From positions 96,591 through 160,590 of the forward strand of contig WELA01012797.1 in the NCBI GenBank assembly GCA_009602735.1: a DNA stretch of 64,000 bases. Reading direction: 5' to 3'. The DNA comes from Mesotaenium endlicherianum (lineage: Eukaryota > Streptophyta > Zygnematophyceae > Zygnematales > Mesotaeniaceae). This document shows, piece after piece, positions 24,001 to 34,653 of this stretch; the first letter of the stretch is position 1; every line of letters begins with the position of its first letter. The notes beneath the pieces were generated by a model. That model searched no databases, was not told the origin of the DNA, and saw only the letters and a list, made by a program, of their open reading frames with translations. The translations under genes and the position numbers were made by a program.

Positions 24001-25161
24001 AAAGCATAAGCCTCGACTTTGTCGTTGAATTGCCTACCACTGATAGGGGACACAATGGGGTGTTAACGATCGTCGATCGTTTCACTAAGATGGTCCACTT
24101 TGTGGCCACTAAACCATCGCTTGATGCAGCCGAGACCGCGTGTCTCTTCGTGGATCACGTGTTCAAGTTACATGCCTAAAGAGATCATAAGCGATCGTGA
24201 TAGTTGATTTACGAGTCACTTCTGGCAGGAAGTTTGCTCGCATTTTGGCACGAACCTTAAGATGTCAACTAGCTTCCATCCTCAGACTGATGGTCAGACT
24301 GAACGCTTGAACCGCGTTTTGCAACAATTCCTTAGGCATTATGTGAATCCTCGTCAAGACGATTGGGACACCCTCCTTTCAGTCGCAGAGTTCGCAGTTA
24401 ATAATGCTTATCAGGAAAGTGTTAAGGAAACTCCATTTTTTCTTAATTATGGGCGACATCCGCACACTCCCCTGACACACGTAGTTCATGGTCAGATGGG
24501 GATGTCAACCATGAGAGTACCAAGTGCACGCCTCTTTGTCCACTCTCTTCAAGAGGTGCACAAGAACGCGAAGTTGGCCTTGGCCGCTGCTCGAGACCGA
24601 CAGAAAACGTTTGCTGACACGCACAGGACTGAGTTAAGTTTTGAAGTTGGCAATAAAGTACTTTTGCAAACTAAAAACCTACAACTCAAGCACCCAGGAA
24701 AGCGCAAGCTTCTGCCTCGTTGGGTAGGCCCTTTTATCGTAACTGCAAAGGTTGGACCTGTTGCATATCGACTGGATTTGCCTAAATCCATGGGGCGAAC
24801 GCATCCTGTGTTCCATGTCAGTTTACTAAAACTGTTTAGGTCCGATGGCCGCTATCAGCCACAAGCACCAGAGTTGGAACTCGACGATGATGATAAAGCC
24901 TGGGATGTAGAGGAGGTGTTAGGCCACCGCTACACTCGTCATAAGCCTCCTCGAGTGGAGCTTTTGATCAAATGGTTCGATTACGATTCAAGTTGGAATT
25001 CGTACGAACCTCAAGATGAGATCCTACTTAATTGTAAGAACTTGGTTCAAGCATATTGGTTACGATGGGCTCAAGCTCAAGAGTTCTGCGCTAAGGCAGG
25101 TGTGCTACCAGGCGCGCTTCGTACACCAAAGAACAAACGCAAAAGGGACGCGGCCAAGTAA
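21069..25161 (+). CDS. Pol of Ty3 element B1: protease, RT, RNase H, integrase, chromodomain (fossil)
   Basis: Domains in order: aspartic protease (FTIIDSGASVSFIS, about 21540), reverse transcriptase ([18 protein letters not shown] at about 22295 and the YLDD catalytic box at about 22615), RNase H (about 23050-23330), integrase zinc-binding and DDE core (about 23740-24460), and a C-terminal chromodomain (about 24900-25060, LLIKWFDYDSSWNSYEP). This order defines a chromovirus. The chromodomain would target integration to histone-marked chromatin. A single-N join near 23332 repeats about 30 bp on both sides. The frame is broken at a few places. Confidence 0.9.
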
Positions 25162-26222
25162 ACGCTCTTCTACGTCACTGTGATGATGCATAGTCCAATC
25201 GCTCAACCACTGTTTTACGCTAGTCACGACTAGTATTGACACTTTAAGACTTAAAAGACGTACGCTTAACGAGGACGTTAAGTTCTTTTAAGGGGGGAGG
25301 AGTGTAACGATCCGAGCTATTTTAGGCGTATTTGGGACGTTTTCCCAATTACCTAAAGTACGTTATACTATTTATCATATTATTTGATAAATGATTGCAT
25401 CACATTCAATTATTCGTCACACGTGTGTGTCGATTAATTCCTGGTCGATTGGCGAAACGACCAAGATACTATTGCAAAAAGCGTCGTAACGTAACTCGAC
25501 TACTTCGCAAAAGTACGACATAATTATTCATAAAGTTACTTAGATTAATTATGAGATGATAACTTAATAAATCACGGATTGATTAAGTTGATTTGATTGT
25601 CATTATTTCGGATAATGCACAGTCACAAACTTCGCATTTATGACCAGTCGTGAATACGAAGAAAGCGTCGTAAAATTCAAACAATAATTAATATGCAAAG
25701 CGACTTTGCATCCGAGCGGATTCGAACCCGCGACTCGTCGCTTGAAACGTTCACACCTAACCAATTGGCGAAGTAGTTATTCGTAACTACCCTATTATGG
25801 CGAAAATACCTGTACCCAACTCCACGAACCATCGCGACTTTTCAAAAGTCGCGAATACGCCCGTTTGGCGTGAAACGGTTATTTCGGAAAACCGTCGAAA
25901 AGTCTCCAAACGTCCAAACGGCTCGTTTGGAGCATTCGGCCGAACGTTTTTGTAACCTTTCGTCCGTTTTCGTTGAACATGAACCTGTGCCCTAGGTGGT
26001 GACTCGAAGCACTCCAGTGCCTCAAGATTTGCAAGTATATATACTTGCAAGAGTCATTGTGAGTGCAACTCTCACAAGCACAAATTCTACGTCAGTCTAC
26101 ATTTTCGCTATTTCAAGTATTCGTCGATTTGCACAAGTATACAGATTTTCTTTCCACTTGAATTAAATATTCCTTGAATACCGAGGAAAGATCCTCTTGA
26201 AAAGCAGAAATGTAACACTATG

Positions 26223-26863
26223 TCCATTCAAGATGGTGTATGTTTTATCTATAAGCAAGTGCATATTACATTCCATGTTTGGTGTATGGCATATTGGATT
26301 ATTTAATATTTTATCCTCTATTTATTATTCATATTATTTGGCAAATTTCCTAACTAGCTGTGTCCAAACTTAACTCAAATTCTCTCCTTGTTCAAGACAG
26401 AGTCATATAGGTTGTTATGATAAGAAAAATGATTTCCAATTACACATGAAGAGAGTTTTGGGTACACATTTTGAAGCGCAAAATGTGTATGCGTGGTAAC
26501 TTTTAGTGCACAAGTTACAAGTTACCTACATGGTCCAAGAACGTATGAATTGCTTCTTAACCAGATAAATATGCAACAATACTTATCCTACCACTTCTTT
26601 AATAATGGTTCATGTAATAGCAAATTAAAGTTCATGTGCCAACAATTTCATCTTACATGATTGCAAAAAAAAACTCATACAAATCATCAATGACATGCAA
26701 ATCCTACCTCTGTCATAAGATGTTCCTTACTTATCTTGCCGTTCTGTCATAAGGTGGTAAAAATAACTTGCAAGCTAATAGGATTCAACATTATAATAAA
26801 ATATATTAAGACTCTTCCAGTTTTGTTTTTTCCTGTTAATCACATGCAAGCTACATATAAAGA
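26223..26863. other. hAT left arm, non-coding
   Basis: A/T-rich sequence lies between the nested B1 element and the stop of the hAT transposase. No gene or repeat was recognised. Confidence 0.6.
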
Positions 26864-29211
26864 CTAGTAGTCAATTGACCTGAATCTTCTTCTACCTGGA
26901 GCTGCCACAGTAAGAGGCAGCTCCTCCACCTCCTCCTCTGCCTCTTCTTCCTCAGACAACTCAACGTTATCTTGGGAAGGTACTACCTCCTCTTCAGACG
27001 CTTCCACAAAGTCTGCTTCCTCCACCCAAGACGTTTCTCCAACGCTTTCTCCGCTTAGCAACTTCACACTCTTCTCTTGCAGCCTCAACATGGAATGCAC
27101 ATACACTAGCTTCCTTGCTCTCGTTGCAAGCAGCCTATTTCGTAGCGGGTTATGAACAAAACCATACTCAGACCAGTTTCTCTCACACGCAGCAGCAGAA
27201 GCAGGTTGCGAGAGAACTTTTATAGCAACCCTTTGAAGGTTAGGACACGCACTTCCGTATGTTTCCCACCAAATGTGAGCTGGCATCTTGGTCTTGTTGG
27301 CCTTCACAACATCATCGCCGAACGTGTCGCCACATCGGCGATAGAGCGCCAACTCTTGGTCCACCTTAGCACGTTCTGCTACAGATCCTCCAATGATGCA
27401 CTTGACCACCTGCATGTACTCTGGGAGTAGGCACCTGTCGGCGGTCCAAGAGTCATGGTCCTGGAACTCGGGGTCCAGATAGTATGCTGCAACCACAAAA
27501 ACAATAATGCTCAGCAGGACGCACAAAGACTTACATACACCATTGCCTTATAGCAACACCTGACAGCAACAAGCTAGCCCGGCAAAATTTCTTGCCAAAA
27601 TTTAAATAACATAATAAATAATGTTAATGCCATGGAGAACATAAGAAGAAGCATCAAGTATGAACACTTGCCTGCAGAATGGAGCGGACTGTGAAGCTGC
27701 TCCCAACGTGCCTCCACTTCCTTCTTTGCTTGGGTCTTGTGACTAGCCTTGAGACTTGGTGAATTGGCAATATGCTTCTGGATCCCACTCATCCGACGCC
27801 AAATTTTTCCTAATGAAGGCGTTGAAGAATCCACCAAACGCAGAAGCACTACTATCGGCTCACACACATCCACCCACGCTTTCATTTTCTCCCAAACTGG
27901 ATTGTCACGAATTAAATCCCTAATCCGTGTTGCCTCACTCACACTATTGTTCATCGCTGCCCACTCAAGCCACCTACTATCAGACACCATGGCTTGTAAT
28001 GTATCCCTGACACTGATCAGCATCTGCAAGCAAAGAAAGTTACTTGCAAATCTGGTAGGTCCTGGTTTCAACAACTCTAACTTATTCAATAGCCTCCCTC
28101 CATGCTCACGATAGAGTGCATGAGGCATATGGTGGTTAGTCACAAATTAAACCAAAATTTTGAATCTCTCAACGATGTCCGCTAGCTCGGAGATCTTGCC
28201 TAGATCTTTCAACAGCAGGTTTAGGATGTGGGCAGCACACGGTGCCCAAAATATGTGCGGGTGCTCTTTCTGAACTAACTCACACCCCTTCTTGATGTTG
28301 GCTGCAGAGTCAGTGCAAAGAAGTACAACATGCTCAGGCCCTATTTTCTCCACAGCTTTAAGGAGCTGCTCACCAATGTACTCTCCCGTCTTCCTCTCCC
28401 CTTCGGTATTGATAGCATCTACAAATATCTCCACACCTGCTATGACCATGAGGACATTCAGAAGAGGGTGACCGCTGGGATCTATCCAGCCATCTGCTAC
28501 AACGCTACAACCTGTAAAGGGCAACCCCTTCTTCTGAGTCTGCTCCCACGCTTCTAGCCTCTTGACCTCCGCATCTAAGAGAGTACTTCCAAGAGGCTTG
28601 TTTTTCAATGGGGTGTACACTACACCAGTTTGCTGCGTGTACTTACTGACAGCAACCAACATGTTCTTTCACAACGGGGAGCGAGCCACATTGAAAGAAG
28701 AACCAGTACCATAAAAAAAGCGGGCAACTACCTCATGAACTTTATCAGCATTCATCCGCTGAAACATGTCATTGAGAGACGTTTGTCCTCTCTCTCTCTC
28801 ATAGCCTACCCCCCCAGCACTTGCAATTGGACTGGTATATCCAGCCCCATTACCAGCAGAAGGCCTTCCAAGCAAGCGGCTACGTCTTTCCTCTACGACA
28901 CTCTTACTACGTCTCTTGCCCTCCCCCATGGACGACACGTTCTGGTGACGCCTAATCATGAGCGCTACAACCTCTGTGGGTACCTTTGCACACTCACCAA
29001 TATCCTTGCTCCCTCCCGTAAAATGACCGCGAATTCTAGGAACTCCCCCGCCAAATTCTCTACTGCAGTAGTTGCATTTCCACTTCCGAGTAGCCCCACT
29101 CCAATTGACCGACACATGGCCCCACTCTATTGCATTGCTCAAACGAGGTAGCCTTGCAGATGATGACCCTGCAGCAAGTGCCGATGCGGATGACGTGGAG
29201 GGAAGAGACAT
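26864..29211 (-). CDS. hAT transposase (BED finger, DUF659-like core, C-terminal dimerisation)
   Basis: Two exons on the minus strand, 29211-27672 and 27486-26864, keep one frame of about 720 codons. The 185-bp intron has a GC donor (CTGCAG|GCAAGT) and a TTGCAG acceptor; the join gives HSAAYYLDPEF, the usual hAT form. Domains: BED zinc finger at about residues 30-70 (WKCNYCSREF...RGHF...C), a DUF659-like catalytic core at about 180-340 (CSVVADGWID, LLCTDSAANIKKGCE, APCAAHILNLLLKDLG), and a dimerisation region at about 590-660 (ACERNWSEYGFVHNPLRNRL). The tail is strongly acidic. Two in-frame stops interrupt it (near 28670, where relatives have a Trp codon, and near 28148), so this copy is probably inactive. 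The chosen ATG (29211) follows a good acceptor (TTGTCCATGCAG), suggesting a non-coding first exon. Confidence 0.9.
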
Positions 29212-29539
29212 GTTGAGAAAAATCTGCATGGACAAGAGAAACAGTGTTAGAATAAGGAGAAGGCAAGAAGACAACAACGACGACGACGACGACAAGCGGC
29301 AGCCCACAGCAGCGTGCTCGACAACCGCCACACGCACAGCAGCGTCATTGGGCGCGCTGTTGCGGGCTGCCCCACAGCCCCACAATGAAGCGCACAGGAA
29401 CGCGCGCATGCAGGCAAGTCATGCGCACACACATACATGCAAAAAGGCAGGGGGATAGGCGTGCTAGTCCTCGCGCTCACCTGTAACTGCGAGTGGTCGC
29501 AGGGTCGACGCACGAGATTTGTGCGGAGCAGTCTGCTTT

Positions 29540-30000
29540 CGAGCATGCACCCACACCCCCCCCCCCAAAAGCCCCCCTTCTTTGCCTTAATCAACAATTC
29601 AAGCAAGGGCTGGCAGCAAACGAACGCGCAAAACCACAAGCCAGGCAGGGCGTGCAAGTCCTCACGCTCACCTCGATGTGCGAGAGCTTGCAGGATCGAA
29701 GTACGCAGATTTGGCGGGGCAGCCAGCTTCTGAGCCTACACCCCCCCCCCCCCACCAGCAGCCCTTCATTGCATTAATTGACAAATCAGGCAAGAGGTGG
29801 CTGCGATGAAGCGCGCAGAGACACGGGCCAGGTAGGGCGCAAGCCTTGGGCACACCTTCAGGCTTCAAGTGCAAGAGGTTGCAAGGTCACCACACGCAGA
29901 TTTGTGCGCGTTGAGACCTTCTGAGCCTGCATCCCCCCCCCCCCTTCCCCCCCCCCAAGCTCCCTTCATTGGATTAATCAACAATTCAGGCAGAGGCTGG
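29540..30000. repeat. Tandem repeat, unit about 187 bp, three copies
   Basis: Units begin near 29547, 29733 and 29922 with GAGCMTRCA followed by a poly-C run. They continue through CTTCATT-RATTAATYRACAAWTCA, a GCCAGGYAGGGC-like block, and a CTCACCT segment. The copies differ by about 20%. The array lies in the hAT right arm and leads directly into the captured exon at 30061. Confidence 0.75.
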
Positions 30001-30060
30001 TTGCAAAAAAGGGGCGACAAAGCCAGAGGCCAGGCACGGCATGCTAGTCATGGAGCTCAC

Positions 30061-30156
30061 CTGAAGCTTGGCGCCCAGCTCGCTGAGCTTCTTGTGCGCC
30101 TCAACGTACTCGTGGAAGAAGGCCTTCTTGTCGTTCAGGTACTTCTCGGCTGCGGG
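30061..30156 (-). pseudogene. Captured exon resembling plant ascorbate peroxidase C-terminal region
   Basis: On the minus strand a 96-nt exon in one open frame is flanked by a GGCAG acceptor and a GTGAGC donor. It encodes a 32-residue piece with EKYLNDKKAFFHEY and AHKKLSELGAKL. Plant ascorbate peroxidases, especially the stromal/thylakoid forms, end their catalytic domain with a segment of the pattern EKYA.D.DAFF.DYAEAH.KLS.LGAKF. No other peroxidase exon is seen in the hAT arm, so it is a captured fragment. Whether it is spliced into any transcript is unknown. The match is by recognition only, not by a search. Confidence 0.65.
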
Positions 30157-30204
30157 CTGCCAGGCACGTGCCATGCAAGAGTGGGTGGGGTCAGCACATC
30201 GACA

Positions 30205-31345
30205 TCTGCCAGAGCCTGCAAGAGGCAGAGAGTGGGCAAGCAGCAGCAGGTTGCGCTGCACATCCCTGCCCGTTCCCTCCTCCCTCTTGCTTCCTCCCTC
30301 CCTGCCCACTCTCCTCCCTCCTCCCTCCTCCCTCTCCCTCGCCTAACCTGCTCCCTTTTGCACAGCCTGTTTGCTCTCTGCCCTGCCTTGCCCTGCCCCA
30401 GACAGCCCCTGCACAGACCTCTCCACATGCTAAAAGAAGAGGCGAGGACAGCCCCTGGACACACTAAGGAGGGCGAGAAGGGGTGTAGATGCTTATGTTG
30501 CAGCCCCCTCATGATTGCCAGCCCCGCGAGAGGAGCAGCCCCCCCACTCCCCCGCCCACCCCAACAAGCCAGAGCTTGCTGCCAGAGCCTGCAAGAGACG
30601 GAGAGTGTGCAGGCAGCAGCAGGCAGCGTTGCACATCCCTGACCGCTCCCTCCTCCCTCTTGCTTCCTCCCTCCCTACCCACTCTCCTCCCTCCTCCCTC
30701 CTCCCTCTTGCTTCCTCCCTCCTTGCCCACTCTCCTCCCTCCTCCCTCCTCCCTCCTCCCTCTCCCTCGTCTAACCTGCTCCCTTCTGCACAGCCTGTCT
30801 GCTCTCTGCCCTGCCTTGCCCTGCCCCAGACAGCCCTTGCACAAACCTCTCCACACGCTAAAACAGGAGGCGAGGACAGCCCCTGGACACACTAAGGAGG
30901 GCGAAAAGGGGTGCAGATGCTTATGTTGCAGCCCCCTCATGATTGCCAGCCCCGCGAGAGGAGCAGCTCCCCCACTCCCCCGCCCACCCCAACAAGCCAG
31001 AGCCTGCTGCCAGAGCCTGCAAGAGACAAAGAGTGTGCAGGCAGCAGCAGGCAGTGCTGCACATCCCTGACCGCTCCCTCCTCCCTCCTGCTTCCTTCTT
31101 CCCTGCCCACTCTCTCCTCCCTCCTACCTCCTACCTCCTACCACCTTCCTCCTCCCGCCTGCTCCCATCTGCACACCTCTGAGCCTGCAAGGGAGAGTGT
31201 GCAGGCAGCAACAGGCAGCGCTGCACATCCCTGCCTGCTCCTCCCTCCCTCCTGCTTCCTCCCTCCCTGCCCTCTCTCTCCTCCCTCGTCCCTTGCCTAG
31301 CTTGCTCCCTTCCGCACACCCTCTTTGCCTTCCCTTGCCTCCCCT
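30205..31345. repeat. Tandem repeat of irregular units (about 372, 429 and 170 bp)
   Basis: Units start with AGAGCCTGCAAG near 30211, 30583 and 31012, with a shortened one near 31179. Each contains a GCAGGCAGCAGCAGGCAG-like block, a CTCCCTCC pyrimidine tract of variable length, and, in the complete units, a CTGCCTTGCCCTGCCCCAGA segment and an ACACACTAAGGAGGGCG segment. The proteins read from it in all frames are low complexity and not supported as genes. Confidence 0.8.
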
Positions 31346-32082
31346 ATCAGATGATCTAACGTTGCCACTAATCAAGCACCCAGCAAGCAGCAGCCACAGA
31401 AGCCCAATCCCGACAGTGTTGCTACTGGAAGAGCACAACGTGGCGGCGGAGGCGAGATGAGGAGTGCAAGCAAGAGTGGAGAGGGACGGTGCGGGGCTCA
31501 CGAGGTCAGCAATGTGTAAGCGCAGAAGGACAACTCCCGGTCCGCCCTGCACACGCCTGGCAGCCCTATGTGCACACCTGCCAAACTCAGGAGCACAAGA
31601 TAGTATGCATGGGAGGTGCTCTGAAAGTTGAGGATATCACCTGCAAGCTATCAGGTACCCCTTCTCAGCCTATTATTCGCGTCTTGCCGCGCCACAATGA
31701 TCTGCTAAAATGATTGCCTTCCTTCGTTTTGGATACCACTCTACATACGAATGAAGAATACGCGGAAAATGACAATAAATAGACTCTAGTCAGTAGTCAC
31801 TTGTGTACATGCTGCAAATTAAATTCTCGTACCTAACACAGCGATTAGTTCTTGCTTGCCAGCAGCCAAACTAAAAGGCACGAAGGTTCTGGTGTTCTCG
31901 CCATTGACTGCCCTAACTCATCGAACTGTGTTCAACCTTTATTTTTATCCCCGTCCCACATTGTCGACGAGAAACTTTGAAGTGGAAAAACATTGAGCAC
32001 CGGACCAAACGGCCGTCGAACGGCGTCGTGGGCGGCGCACAGGTGTGCAAAAAGTTTCGTACGCTTGATACGCACGTACCAA
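31346..32082. other. hAT right arm, outer part, non-coding
   Basis: No domain-bearing frame is visible. The outer 150 bp hold GATACGC-type subterminal motifs. Confidence 0.5.
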
Positions 32083-32110
32083 CTTGATACGCTAAATTTA
32101 GCGTATCAAG
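32083..32110. repeat. 28-bp perfect palindrome near the hAT right end
   Basis: The arm CTTGATACGCTAAA is followed at once by its exact complement. It lies 30 bp inside the right terminus and is built from the same GATACGC motif found singly elsewhere in both subterminal regions. Such motifs are where hAT transposases bind in characterised families. Confidence 0.85.
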
Positions 32111-32148
32111 AGCGTCAGATACGCGTACGGCGTAACCATGCTATCAAG

Positions 32149-34653
32149 TCCTTCAAGGACAGAGTAGTGTTCTCCCCCATGCAATTGGGCAAGTATGACG
32201 TCATCCTAGGGACGCCTTGGTTGACCAAGCACAACCCCCCAAGTTGATTGGAGGGACGGTACCATCAAGATCAAAAACGACATCACTTCAAGAATCTGTA
32301 TTTTGCACGCAATCCAGAATATCGAGACCCAAGATATCAAGAAGCCGGCACACGAGATACTATTGTCCGCCCTCCAACTCAAGAGACTTGTGAGGAAGGG
32401 ACACGAGCTTCTTTTGACCTTGATCGCGCCAAAAGACATCAAGAAAGACATCGAGAGTCAAGAAGGCAGCCTCAGGAGATACAAGAAGTCTTGGACGACT
32501 ACAAAGAAGTATTCTCCACGGAACTGCCCAAGGTCATACCCCCTAAGAGACTCGTAGAGCACAAGATAGAGATGGAGCTCGGAAGCTAGCCCATCTCTCG
32601 GCCCACGTTCAAGATGTCATACACGGAGCTAAACAAAGTCAAAAAACAAATCAAGGAGCTATTGGAGCATGGCTTCGTTCAACCTAGCAAGTCGCCATTT
32701 GGAGCCCCGGTGCTATTTGTCAAGAAGAAGGATCGTACCTTGAGGATGTGTGTGGACTATCGCGCCCTCAACAAGATCACCATCAAGAATCGATACCCGC
32801 TACCGCGCATGGATGAGCTCATGGACCGGCTAGTTGGAGCCAAGTACTTCACGAAGGTGGACTTGAGAAGCGGCTACCACCAGATTTGCATCGCTGAACT
32901 TGACAAACAGAAGACGCCCTTCAGGACAAGATATAGACATTTGGAGTTCATGGTCCTGCCATTGGGACTCACCAACGCGCCAGCAACTTTCATGACTATG
33001 ATGAACACTGTATTTCAGCCCATGTTGGACAGATTTGTGGTGGTATTCATTGACGACATCCTTATTTACAGCAAGACCCTTGAAGAGCATGCGAGACACT
33101 TGAAAGAGGTCTTGGAAGTATTGAAGCATAACAAGCTACTTGCAAAGGAGTCAAAGTGCGAGTTTGCTAAACAAGAAGTGGAGTTCCTAGGTCTCCACGT
33201 GACTGCTGATGGCATCAAGATGGATCCCGAGAAGACCACGGTGGTGGAGGAATGGCCAACCCCCACAACCAAGAAAGAACTCCAATTATTCTTGGGATTT
33301 GCCAATTGGTTCAGGAGATTTATCCAGAGCTTCTCGCACATAGCAGCCCCCCTCACTGATCTACTCAAGAAGGACAAGCCAGATATTTGGACCAAGAAAG
33401 AGGAGAAAGCATTCCAACAACTGAAGCAAAGATTGACGACATCCTCGGTGCTCACACTTTCAAGTCCAAACCCAGATTGGAATTTGTACGTCACTAAATC
33501 CAGCCGAGCAAAATTATACAACCACGGAGCGAGAGCCGTTGGCGCTGCTACGTTGAAGGTTTGGCGCTGCTACGTTGAAGGACGCAAGGTACTGGTCACT
33601 ACGGACCACAAGGCGTTGAAGCACCTCCAGACGCAGCCGTATCTCTCAAGGAGACAAGCAAGATGGAGAGGGTACTTGCAACAATACAACATCACAATTC
33701 AGTACTAGCCCGGCAAGACAAACCCGGCTGACCCCCTCTCAAGACTGCAATTAAACGCAGTGATGATGTCTTTGAAGACAGATCTGGAAGCTTGATTTTC
33801 AGCCGCCTATGAAAGAGACCCTTACTACAAGAACGGAGAAGCAGCCTTGGACCCATGCAAGAAGCAAGAAGGCAATTATTGGGTGAGGCGAGACACGGGC
33901 CAGAGATGTGTTCCTGATGAATTAGACCACCGGCTCTTGCTTCTACGAGAAGCACACGACAACCCTCTTGGAGGACACTTTGGAATCCTAAAGACCACGG
34001 GCGTTCTAGCCAGGACTTATTGTTGGCCAGGCATGTCTAAGCAAGTCAAGGAGTAGTGCAGGAGCTGTGACACATGCCAAAGAGTGAAGCCATTATCACA
34101 AAAGGCGAGAGGACTCCTCCAACCACTACCAATCTCCGAAAGACAATGGACGGACATCTCAATGGACCTTATCGTGGACCTGCCTGTGACACCNTGTGAC
34201 ACCTCAAGGCCATAATGCAATACTCACGGTGGTGGACAGACTTACTAAGATGGCTCATTTTATTCCCACGACGATTGAGGATACAGCACCACAACTTGCA
34301 AGACTCATCTTTGACAATATCTTCCGACTCCATGGACTACCATCAAGAATTGTGTCGGATAGAGATCCAAGATTCACAAGCCATTTCTGGAAAAATCTCT
34401 TCAAGAACTTGGGTACATCGCTGGATATGTCCAGTGCCTACCACCCGCAGTCAGATGGGCAAATTGAGCGTATGAATCGTACCCTAAAGACCTCTCTAAA
34501 GGCCTACGTGTCTACTCTGGAGCAAGACTGGGACATGTACTTGACCCCCTAGGAGTTTGCCTACAACAACACGACGCAGGCCTCTACCCAAGAGTCCCCA
34601 TTCTTCCTCAACTATGGCTCCCATCCGACCACGTCATTGAGCTTCACGGCAGG
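32149..34653 (+). mobile_element. Ty3/gypsy C2, middle part: protease end to integrase (fossil)
   Basis: This continues C2 after the hAT. It holds the end of protease, the reverse transcriptase ([18 protein letters not shown], about 32735; [18 protein letters not shown], about 33035), RNase H and the integrase core, in the same order as C1 and roughly 90-95% identical. A single-N join at 34194 repeats nine bases on both sides. There are several breaks. Confidence 0.9.

Larger units (their letters stand above)
18550..26217 (+). mobile_element. Ty3/gypsy chromovirus B1, complete ends (fossil)
   Basis: A 7668-bp element has LTRs at 18550-19475 and 25303-26217 (TGTAAC...TAACA) and the perfect target duplication CTATG at 18545-18549 and 26218-26222. 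A PBS (TTGGTATCGGAGC, 19476-19488) and a polypurine tract (AGGGGGGAGGAG, about 25291-25302) are in place. The LTRs differ at roughly 2.5-3% of positions by eye plus a short gap, so the insertion is fairly young. The coding regions have only about five breaks. It lies in the left arm of the hAT and is the youngest datable layer of that nest. Confidence 0.95.
18187..32140 (-). mobile_element. hAT DNA transposon with 8-bp target duplication, hosting a nested Ty3 element
   Basis: The ends are CAGGGTTACGCC on the left and GGCGTAACCATG on the right, that is terminal inverted repeats with one mismatch in 12. The 8-bp target duplication CTATCAAG lies at 18179-18186 and 32141-32148, the hAT hallmark. 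Subterminal regions on both sides are rich in TACGCT and GATACGC motifs. After subtracting the nested element at 18550-26217 and its duplication, the hAT is about 6.3 kb. It encodes one transposase on the minus strand (26864-29211). The long right arm (29212-32140) carries tandem repeats and a captured host exon. It sits inside the protease region of Ty3 element C2 and so is younger than C2. Confidence 0.93.

Noticed and set aside
30168-31345. Long Pro/Ser/Leu-rich frames on both strands in the hAT arm
   Set aside because: They follow pyrimidine-rich tandem repeats, occur in overlapping frames, and have no domain or start context.
29520-31345. CRISPR-like array
   Set aside because: The repeats are long, irregular and inside a eukaryotic transposon; spacing and repeat structure do not fit.
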